Assembly: GCA_030295235.1 (NCBI GenBank) | Contig: AP026127.1 | Span: 1,180,501 to 1,244,500 of the forward strand | Length of the DNA: 64,000 bases | From: Fistulifera solaris | Taxonomy: Eukaryota; Bacillariophyta; Bacillariophyceae; Naviculales; Stauroneidaceae | Direction: 5' to 3' | Shown: one piece after another, positions 55,457 through 64,000 of the stretch | How the letters are laid out: every line of letters starts with the position of its first letter | How positions within the stretch are numbered: the stretch's first letter is position 1 | Notes under the pieces: generated by a model | Told to the model about the DNA's origin: nothing | The model's input: the letters and a program-made list of their open reading frames with translations, nothing else | The model's database searches: none | Program-made: the position numbers and the translations under genes

Positions 55457-56148
55457 GGCCTCTCTTTTAGACAATGTGTTTGTCTATTTACCCCTTCTAT
55501 TGATTCTTCTTGTATAAATGAAACGTCAATCCATTGACTTTTACCAGTAATTACCTTCACCTGCCTGTGTTGCGGTTTTTATCTTATTGGTGCTCTCCTT
55601 CCAATCGTTCCACCTTTTCCCTCGTTGTAGGTAAACCGTGAAGTGTGACGTCGTCCTACTTCAAAGTGATTTTAGCAAACAGCAACCGCTACTTGACTAT
55701 TAAGCAAGAAACGTCTACGTTCCAGGCCAATGATCGTCGAAAACGCACTTCAACTTGATCGTCGTCAGAAGAGGGACTGGAATTTGATTGGGGACGTCAC
55801 GCGGAGAACTTTGCGGAAGAATTTCTTTCGCAAGACTCAAATAGCGCTTGACGGATCGATGGACAGGTTACCAGGTACGACCAGCAAAAGAGAAAAGATC
55901 GCCGGCTTCGGCGAATGACGTGTGTGGCGAACGGAGGGAGCGCAGACATATTATTTACTATGTAAGTAAGAGTACTGGTACCTTTCCTACGCTCGAATGC
56001 GGTGGCCAAACGACTTTGTGCGAGACAAAAACAACGAGCAATAACGCAAAACAACGCGGTCTTTCATCACGCAACAACGATTCTTTAGTATTGCGTCGTT
56101 CTTTTTTTCATCTTGTATCAAACGATAAACAAACGAATCATTATCACC
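55457..56148. other. Divergent intergenic region
   Basis: About 690 bp between divergent genes. It contains gtactggtacc at 55972-55982, about 170 bp before the next ATG. No further feature. Confidence 0.35.
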
Positions 56149-56964
56149 ATGAAGCTTTCTGCATCCATTCTGGCGGTTCTTGCCGTTAGCGCCTCGGCTT
56201 ACAATATGCCGACCCGTTCCACTCTCCGCAGCATGAGTGTGAAAACGGTGAGCGCCCCCGTAGCTTTGGGACGTTCGTCTTCTTCCTCTATTAAGATGGA
56301 AGGTAAGTATTATGCTACAATCTTGTTTAAAGCGTCAATTTCACTCATCAACTCACATTTTTTCAGATTTCGGACTTTTCAAGGGCACCAAATTGTCGTT
56401 TGATGATACTTGGGATGGTATTGAGGCTATTTCGGAAGTTGGTTTGGAGAAGCGCCTGAACAAAGATGGTCTTCGCTACAAAATGAACCGAACGGAAAAG
56501 GAGGCTAACGAAGTCGGCCGTTTGTACAATCTTCCTGGTTTCACTGTCAACTTACCTTTGATTGGAGAGACATACTTGGGACCACCCAAGGTGGAAAGCA
56601 TTTGGGAGGCATTGGGCTTCACGGCGACTTCCAACAACCCCGCCCGCCAAAAGAAAAGCTCAAAGCCATCGAAAAGGCTCGTGAGGCCCAGTATGGTGTT
56701 CGAGGTGGACCCGGAAAATCGATTCGTGCGGAATGGTTGAAGAAGTACGGTTACCCTCGTCTCGTAGGATCGGGAGGTATTTTCTATGCGGATCAGCTCT
56801 CTACCGACGAGCAACCAATGGGCGGATTCAACATGGGTAAATCGGGTGAAATGTGGCCGGTTCCCAAGGTTGTCAAGGAAGGAAACTACGGAGGATCCAA
56901 AGGATGGGGAATGAAGAAGATGGGTCTCACGGTGGACGGACTTCCTCCTCAAAAGAAGATCTAA
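56149..56964 (+). CDS. Plastid-directed preprotein of unknown function
   Basis: Exons 56149-56302 and 56367-56964 flank a 64-nt intron. One missing C in the run 56643-56645 must be restored; the result is about 250 residues. The signal peptide (LSASILAVLAVSASA/YN) carries an ASA-Y site close to the diatom plastid motif, followed by a Ser/Arg-rich transit segment. The mature part has FGLFKGTKLSFDDTWDGIEA, PPKEKLKAIEKAREAQYG and a Gly-rich tail (GGSKGWGMKKMGLTVDG). No membrane helix is clear. It resembles small thylakoid-associated algal proteins but I cannot name it. Confidence 0.75.
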
Positions 56965-57552
56965 AATAATAGCTAGAATATAGCGATCGTTTGTTTTGCT
57001 ATTTCAATTCTTGTTTTGATTATTGAGCGTGCTACTGTGATTGACTTATCTTGCCGTTCAGCAACACTATATAAACCGTCCTATGCTTGCGCTTTGTACT
57101 CCGGGGTATCAAACAAAGAAAGAGTCGTCGAACGGAATGGTTCCAACGACTTTTAAATTAAAGTAGGTTGTGTGAGTGGAAATCTAGCATGACAATCCAA
57201 GTAAGGAGGTCTCAGTTCGCAACATGCTTGATGCTTTGATAGCTAGGGCCCGTTCTTAGGCAGAGCTAAGGAGCTAGGTCTTCGTGGCGTCGGCCAGACC
57301 TTACAAAAAGGAGCAACGTCAGTCTATCCGCCTTGACACCAAACGATCGTGGACAGTGGGTCACGTACACGGCGTCATCCGAGACTACTCTTTCATGGAG
57401 ACTACCGATTCAGGACACAAAACGGTCGTCTCGCGTCCTCCGATCGGAGGTTGGAGGAAAAAAAATTGCATTGAAGCAAAAATCGAACTGCTGTGTCAAG
57501 CAATTGATACACTTGCTGCTTGCTTCATTCATCAGCGACACTCACAGCAGCT
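56965..57552. other. Intergenic region
   Basis: 588 bp, no supported gene; a short plus-strand ORF at 57284 has no start context or family. Confidence 0.35.
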
Positions 57553-59217
57553 ATGCGTCGACCTATTTGGTGTCCTTCTTGGTGTTTCCTTTTCCTAGCG
57601 TTTACACGGAATGGAGTATCGCTGACTTCGGCTTGGGGATGGAAACGAAGCATCGGTGCGTCGCAACGCAGTAATCTTTTGATTACAAGCGAGAGTGACA
57701 CTTCTCTTTCGCTCACAAAGAGTGACCATTTACCAAGAGGCGGTGCAGTACTGAATGAGACGTCTTTGAATGATGCTGGTAAAGTTGCCGTCGAAGATCC
57801 TGCTGAAGTAAGTAAGATTCATGAAGCATCGGAAGTCCTTCCGACTATCTTCTCACTCAATTTCTTTCGTTTTGAAGAATCGAGGTCCTTTACGAGTCTT
57901 GTTTCTATCGGCAGATACCGGAGGTGGCCATCGTGCCTCAGCCGAGTCACTGGCAAAACAGTTTCTAATTCATTATCCGGGTAGCAACTATGAACTCTTG
58001 GATATTTGGACTCCATGCGGAGTTTATCCCTACCGTACGCTTGTCCCTTCCTATCAGCATCTTTCCGCAAGCCCTAAACAGTGGCGAGTCCTCTACCATG
58101 CGTCAAATACATTACCCTGGGAGATTTTGATGGATCTTCATAGTACCTTTTTATGCGAAAAAGGAATTCGAAAACGCATCGCTGAATATGATCCTGATGT
58201 AATAGTATCCGTCCATCCCGCAATGAATTATGCACCAATGAGGTCAGCGCAGAAACTTTCCAAGTTATATGGAAAGCATATTCCTTTCTTCACTGTTGTA
58301 ACTGACTTGGGTTCCGGGCATGCAACGTGGTTCCAAAAGAATGTTGATAAGCTGTATCTGGCATCGGAGCGACTTTATCGATTGGCCAAACGCCGTGGAG
58401 GTACCCCGGACGATCGAATCGTCATGACCGGATTGCCGATTCGCCACGATTTCACTGTACAGGCAGATTTGTTAGGGCGTGACCGGTATAGTGCCTTCGG
58501 GAAAGAGTATCAGAAACAGGTCCGACTAAAGCTGCTGCCCGGTGTGGACCCGGAAAAGCCGGTAATACTGCTCATGGGAGGAGGTGAAGGTGTCGGGCGC
58601 TATCGGAAATCGTGGACGAACTGTACACCACATTGGTTCTCAAGGGAGTTGATGCGACAATTTGCGTCATTTGCGGTCGGAAACGAAAAGCTCAAGGATA
58701 GTTTGAATAATCGCGATTGGTCATCCGTTTCGGAAAAGCTGGCAGCTGGTAATAGAAATAAGCGGACGTAAGAAGAGGAGTCGCTGGTTTGGCAAACGTC
58801 CTCCATTGCAGCCCATTGTCAAGAATGAACAATCCGGGAAAGTGGATGTGATTGGATTGGGCTTTTTAACAAATATTGCTGAATACATGGTCGCCCCGAC
58901 CATTTTGCTCAGCAAAGGCGGGCCCTGGAACAATAGCAGAAGCTGCTTCGGTAGGACTACCTATTCTAATGACGAGCTTTTTACCGGGACAAGAAGCTGG
59001 AAATGTTGATTTTGCGGTCGAGAAAGGCTTTGGCGAGTACTGCGATGAGCCGGTATACATAGCCGAAATAGTATCTCAGTGGTTAGAGCAACCAGACCTA
59101 ATTCGAGAAATGAGTCAAAAGAAGCATGCTGTCGGTCATCCCGAAGCTGCATCAGAGATCGTTCAAGATATCGGGTCGATTACTCACACATGGAAAGTCT
59201 TGAACAAGCAAGCCTGA
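57553..59217 (+). CDS. MGD1: Monogalactosyldiacylglycerol (MGDG) synthase
   Basis: Exon 1 57553-57807 and exon 2 from 57878 (70-nt intron). Four one-base corrections (missing G at 58595-58597, extra A at 58681-58683, extra base near 58764, extra G near 58917-58920) restore a protein of about 530 residues. The leader WCFLFLAF/TR suggests a plastid preprotein. The GT-B glycosyltransferase is clear: VLFLSADTGGGHRASAESLAKQ (GGGH loop), VSVHPAMNYAP, FFTVVTDLGSGHATWF, LLMGGGEG, VIGLGFLTNIAEYM, and GPGTIAEAASVGLPI with the nucleotide-sugar motif. It transfers galactose from UDP-Gal to diacylglycerol and makes the main thylakoid lipid. This gene has the highest density of indels, so exact residues near 58590-58930 are uncertain. 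Confidence 0.9.
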
Positions 59218-60323
59218 GTTTTTCTTACTATTCGTATCTTCCATACGCTCTTCACGCCTTGAGAGGAGCTTAAACGGGAGATTCTACTAATTCAATCAAT
59301 GTTTTTACTAAGTTATCGGAGTTAATAACCTATCTCGTGTAAGATACAGTTGAAATGTGTTTGGAAGTTACATCATGATGATTCTACCTCATCGACGAAT
59401 TTGCTTTCGCTTCGTTCTTGTTTTCCTATCCAGCATATCTTTTTCTTTTAAAAATAAATAGAGACAGGTTGCTCTTTCGCGGGCTTCTGGATGAAAGAAC
59501 ATGTGTAACCTCCAGTGCCGCTTACCGCCAGTTATTAGTCATCTATTCTCATTCATCACACTTTCCAAATGAATGGCTGGACGAACTGAACGTTTGTATC
59601 AAGACGTTGATTGCGAGTCAAAGAGCCCGCGATCTCCACAACGTAGATCATTCTACTTATAGAGCTTCAGTTGACGAAGAAGATTGAGCAATGAAAGCTA
59701 GTACAACTCTCGGTGTTAATCTCGCACCGATGCATACCTGCATACTTCAATCGTTCGAGATCATCGATCTTCCTGTTGATACTTCAGCTTCATGACTTGC
59801 TGAGGTGAATTAGAAGGTATTCCGAGTTCCAATTGCAAGCCTAGTTTCGAGTCGATAGTCAGTGTCGACAAACCCTGCTTGCTGGTATGCAATTTTGTGA
59901 CGAGGATGTGTGCAGTTTTGCGTTTTCACTGGTTCACGTTTCCTTCGTCCACTCACGACCCACTCTGTAGAGTGAATACAGTGCCACTACGGCATACGGC
60001 ATACGGCACTCAACTGTCCCTAAATCCTAACAGTTGCTACTTTGTAGGTCAGACTGCGTCACGCATGACCTAATTGCCTTCGGCTTTGACTACAAACATC
60101 ACGTATTTCTGAGTTCAACCGTGACTAAGCTCTCGATATTTTTAGTACAAAACTGTACTGCGCACTGTTGCACTCCGCTTTTCTCGCTCGTTTTCTGGGT
60201 GAAAACTCGCGGCTTGCGGTATTGGCATCTCTCTTTTTCCACCGATTCATTCCAGCGGCCAAAATGTTTCATTGAAAACAGTTGCGGCACGACTACCATT
60301 GCAAGCTGCAATCAACCATTTCA
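59218..60323. other. Intergenic region
   Basis: 1.1 kb. One plus-strand ORF at 59418-59687 (89 codons) has no ATG or recognisable family and is not called. No repeat stands out. Confidence 0.35.
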
Positions 60324-60845
60324 ATGAATATGCACCGCATGAGATCCTTCTCTCCTTTTATTGCACCCAACACGGAGAATCCTCCTTGTCCGGTGGTGAC
60401 CATTGAAGTGGCACCGTTGGAGGGAATTGATTTTCGACACGCGAGCGCGAACAAGCGAAACAAGGCGCATGGCGGTTTGTCAACAGCGAGTGCGACAGAA
60501 ATCAGCAGCATCAGTACAACGCCATCCTTTGAAAAGTCGGTCAAGGTGAGCTCCTCGCATACCAGAGCCTCGCAAGCTCCTTCTTGTCAATCTCCCGTCA
60601 GCCACAAGAGCCGATCGCGCACGAATCACACATCGGAGGATGGCACGACTGCTCCGGAAATGGAAACGTACAAAGCCATGTTGAAGAAAACGACACGACT
60701 GAGTAAGAAATCACCCATGCGTCAACAGCATCACCTCAGCAAAGAGTCTTTGGCCAATTACAAGGATTTGGTGGCCGTGCAACATCGCGATGCTCGTCGG
60801 AAACACAAGCTTCTGGGTTTGCCTCCGGCGTCTATACAATACTAG
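60324..60845 (+). CDS. Small orphan, Ser/Thr-rich basic protein
   Basis: 173 residues from the ATG at 60324 (MNMHRMRSFSPFIAPNTENP). It has CPVVTIEVAPLEGIDFRHAS near the start, a Ser/Thr-rich low-complexity middle and a basic C-terminus (KAMLKKTTRLSKKSPMRQQ, VAVQHRDARRKHKLLGLPPA). No signal peptide, membrane helix or known domain. Function unknown. Confidence 0.55.
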   Translation: MNMHRMRSFSPFIAPNTENPPCPVVTIEVAPLEGIDFRHASANKRNKAHGGLSTASATEISSISTTPSFEKSVKVSSSHTRASQAPSCQSPVSHKSRSRTNHTSEDGTTAPEMETYKAMLKKTTRLSKKSPMRQQHHLSKESLANYKDLVAVQHRDARRKHKLLGLPPASIQY

Positions 60846-62054
60846 AATTCTTCCCCAAGCATCGCTATGAAGTGTTTTGAATAGAATGAGAATGAGACGA
60901 ACTGCAAAATTATATTACCATAATCTCTAAATCTCGCTTGCTTTTGACAATATCAGTTGAATTACAGGGTACCATGGCTACACTTGTTCTAGCGTTTATC
61001 TTCAATACCCAAATAAGTAATGATGAGTTTGAGACGCGACTATTCATCGTCAATAGCACAAATACTTTTCGAAGCACAAAAACAAAAACTACAATTTGTT
61101 CGATAAAATGGAGACCTTACGCCGCAAAACATTCGACGCCTCACGTACAACAACCCCACTACCTAAGCATAACGTTGAAAATCTATTAGTACCGCTCTCA
61201 GGAAAGCTTAGAGAGCGTTCGAAGGCAGTATACTAGGGTTCCTAATGGTTCGGGAACTTTGTCGAGCTAATTCGGACCCGCCCCCCAAACCGGAGGACCA
61301 ATGGCTGTCCTCCTCACGAATAACTGATGATCCTACATTTCTTTTCTCGGTATTTAGATAGAAGCGATCGAAGCATGTTAATATTTGCAAAGAAAGCCTC
61401 AAATTGGCTTCTTTCCATCGATTTGTGCCCGTTATCCTTTTCATTGAATAATTACTGTAGCCTTTAAGTGTAGATTACTTTTTTCGCGACTGGATTTTAG
61501 TCACGAAACAATTGTCAGTTTTCGAACGCGAATCCCCGTTGTGTTCGTCACAGACAATCATTGACCCAGCCTTTCTTTCCTTCATTCTAAGTAGCCATTG
61601 AAATAAGTTAGTGCTTGCAATACACAATTGTAATGGTTTGTTTTCATCGAATTTTGTTCGATTTTTGCGTCCGATGGAGCTCGTAGCTCGTACTGTACCA
61701 GGTCGGTAGACCTCAAGACCTGAAATTTTCCAAGACTGGATTAAGTCATGAAACATCGCGCGTCGTCGGCTCGCAAAAATAATGCTCGACCATGACAACA
61801 TACAACATATGATGCGAAACAGCAGTACCATAAAACTGCCAAACATTACTCGTGCTTCGTATGCTTGGGATACCTCCATTTGCATTGTAATTAGTGCTAC
61901 TGTCAAGAACTGCATGAATTACTAAACAAAACGGAAAGCGAAAGAAGCTGAAAACAAGAAACAGAAAGTTTCAGCAACGATCTTTCAAAGCGATCTTTTC
62001 TCTCTCGCCACTTTATTATCATCGCCTATTTGTCTTGTTCGATCTTTTTCCATC
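60846..62054. other. Intergenic region with doubtful minus-strand ORF
   Basis: 1.2 kb. A minus-strand ORF from an ATG at 61915 to 61475 (146 codons) is open and has a hydrophobic segment (VMFGSFMVLLFRIICCMLSW), but its downstream part looks random and there is no family. I do not call it a gene. A GC-rich stretch cggacccgccccccaaaccgg lies near 61272-61292. Confidence 0.35.
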
Positions 62055-64000
62055 ATGACAAATAGAAAAATCTATTATGGTCTGGAGGCACCCTATCTTG
62101 TGTCAAAAAGTACTACGGTAAAGAAACAAGGAGACAACGGGGAAGCTCCGCAGGAAAGCGGATGCCGCCGCTGGCGGAAATTCCGTCCGCGTTGCTAGCG
62201 TTCACCGACAGATTTCTGCGGCCGGCGAGTCCGCTTTAGGCCGTAGTCCTTCTATGTTGTGGAGAAATCGATCCAGAAAGTCGCTGCAGGGTACGGAAAG
62301 CGAGTCGGACGACGCCAATGGATCTCATCCATCACCCGATCGCAAGGCCAGCGATTCGCAACAAGAAGACCAAGAACCATCTGCGCAAAGTATAACACCG
62401 GACTGGCGTCTGCGCGATCGTATGAAGACGGTCAGTGTAGGACTGGTCTTGTCATTAAATGTGGGCACGGATCCACCCGATATAGTCAAACCACACCCGT
62501 GTGCCGTCTTGCAGTGTTGGATGAACCCTCTTACTGTATCCCGTTCCAAGGCCAAAGAACTCATCGGGGAACGCCTGGAACAACAGTATGCGAAGTGGCA
62601 ATTTGCTAAAAGTACTGGAAATGCGGCAAATCGCCAATCGCGGCATCGTAGGACGATTGATCCGACGGTAGAAGAGGTTCGAAATCTGTGTCTTTCCATG
62701 CGGCGCCAAGCTCGAAACGAGAGAGTTCTGTTGCATTACAACGGGCATGGAGTACCACGTCCAACGGACCACGGAGAAATATGGGTGTTCGATAATATGC
62801 ACACAGAATACATACCGTTGCCCATCACAGATGTCCGTCTATGGATCGGAAAACCGGCTATTGTTGTTTTGGACTGCAGTGCGGCGGGGATTTTGCTACC
62901 TTATCTAACAAAGTCTTTGACGGAAGAGCTTCCGCCAGGTTCACGAGATTCCAATCCAGGTGGCGTTGCATCGGAAGATACCGCAAATCTCTGGGTGAAG
63001 GATACTATTGTCCTGGCGCCGTGTGACGCCAAAGAGATACTACCCATGGATCCGGCATACCCAGCGGACATTTTTACTTCCTGTCTCACGACACCCATCT
63101 ACATGGCGCTTCATTGGTTCTTGCGGCGAACTCCTATGACGGGATTGGATCCATCGATGGTGGAAAAGATTCCTGGCAAAGCAGGCGACCGGAAAACACC
63201 ACTTGGCGAATTGAATTGGATCTTCACAGCGGTAACGGATTCCATCGCTTGGAATGTTCTGCCCAAACATTTGTTTCAGAGGTTATTTCGACAAGACTTG
63301 CTGGTTGCAAGCCTCTTTCGAAACTTCTTACTGGCGGATCGTATTTTGAGACACCTTGGTTGCACTCCGGTGAGTTATCCTGCTCTACCACCGACTGCGG
63401 ATCATCCACTGTGGCAAGCTTGGGATCTTGCATGCGAGACATTACTGTTTCAGCTTGTCAGCGAAGGTTTCTTTGATAATGTTGCGACGGCGAGCGGTAC
63501 GGAGGAGTCCGAAAATGAACCCACGATAGGCCCGAAAGACCCGGTTGCTACGGAATCACCTCCTCAGCAAGAATGCTTGAGCGTAACATCTCCATTTTTC
63601 GCGGAACAACTTACTGCTTTTGAGATTTGGCTTGACTTTGCTGCCATCCACAAAGTCAATCTAGCGTCGGGAAAGCTTCAGCAGTCGCCGGAACAGCTTC
63701 CGGTAGTTCTACAGGTGCTGTTGAGTCAAATGCATCGAATACGTGCATTGACCTTATTGAAACGGTTTCTAGATTTGGGGCCGTGGGCTGTAAACCTGTC
63801 TTTGAGCCTGGGGATATTTCCGTACGTGATGAAACTGCTCCAATCTCCTGAATATAAGAGTCTTTTGGTGAGCATCTGGGCCTCGATCCTAGCATTCGAC
63901 CCTTCGTGTAGAGTGGATTTGTTGAAGGATGGGGCATTTCATCATTTCATTCAGCATCTTATGTGGGGCCTTAAGAGTGAAGGCGCTGTAAATGTCACTG
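62055..64000 (+). CDS. RAPTOR: Raptor, TORC1 scaffold subunit (3' end outside the window)
   Basis: The likely start is the ATG at 62055; one extra A in the run 62155-62157 must be removed to enter the main frame. A conservative alternative is the in-frame ATG at 62254. From there the frame is continuous to the window end. The Raptor N-terminal conserved (RNC, caspase-like) domain is plain: [48 protein letters not shown] and [16 protein letters not shown], with the caspase-type His and Cys positions. Then come [57 protein letters not shown] and the start of the helical repeats ([21 protein letters not shown]). Raptor recruits TOR substrates and links nutrient state to growth. Confidence 0.95.

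Noticed and set aside
59418-59687. 89-codon plus-strand ORF after MGDG synthase
   Set aside because: Starts at TTG, no ATG, no recognisable domain.
61475-61915. 146-codon minus-strand ORF with a hydrophobic segment
   Set aside because: No family, and the second half looks random. Transcript data would be needed to revive it.
1-64000. tRNA or rRNA genes
   Set aside because: I looked for T-loop (GGTTCRANNCC) and paired acceptor patterns by eye and found none convincing. A tRNAscan-type run would settle it.

Overview
The window is nuclear DNA of a photosynthetic stramenopile, most likely a pennate diatom close to Phaeodactylum tricornutum. The evidence is short GT-AG introns (mostly 57-100 nt), dense genes on both strands, and several preproteins with a signal peptide ending in a diatom-type (A/S/T)-(A)-F plastid-import motif (CSAF, GSAF, CTAF, THAF, LAF). 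Housekeeping content is eukaryotic: a complex I 51-kDa subunit, threonyl-tRNA synthetase, PP2A catalytic subunit, Raptor, ATAD5/ELG1, DCN1 and glucosidase II beta. The species name is inference; the group is well supported.

Layout. 0-4 kb: the end of an unrecognised protein, a 52-bp minisatellite (array A) and a two-exon sulfotransferase-like membrane protein. 4-10 kb: a plastid-type FIST/indole-glycerol-phosphate-synthase-like fusion on the minus strand, divergent from PP2A, then an EGF-like membrane protein. 10-20 kb: an orphan LRR-like protein, a nine-exon MscS-family channel with an EF-hand, a 426/202-bp satellite block, a thioredoxin-like protein and DCN1. 20-30 kb: a secreted FG-GAP protein, a Cys-rich protein, a SET methyltransferase, an orphan with a duplicated module and two disordered proteins. 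30-38 kb: ATAD5/ELG1-like ATPase, NDUFV1, and minisatellite array B (same unit as A). 38-50 kb: a PsbP-like lumen protein, a CDPK, ThrRS, a fold-back element, a plastid trigger-factor-like protein and an ankyrin-type protein. 50-64 kb: glucosidase II beta, an mTERF, a plastid preprotein, MGDG synthase, a small orphan and the start of Raptor.

Many otherwise conserved genes are broken by single-base indels, nearly all in short homopolymers (about two dozen sites). In each case moving one base restores a continuous family-typical protein; the clearest is PP2A, whose C-terminal TPDYFL returns. I read these as residual assembly errors, not pseudogenes, and give gene ends on that basis. Genes without such breaks (MscS, ThrRS, CDPK, glucosidase II beta) join cleanly through their introns.

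There is no operon logic. The functional themes are plastid biogenesis (MGDG synthase, mTERF, trigger factor, PsbP-like, FIST fusion), signalling (PP2A, CDPK, Raptor, Ca-linked MscS) and surface proteins (EGF, FG-GAP, Cys-rich, sulfotransferase). The most unusual items are the FIST/IGPS-like fusion, the paired palindromic minisatellites, the satellite block between two divergent genes, and the fold-back element.
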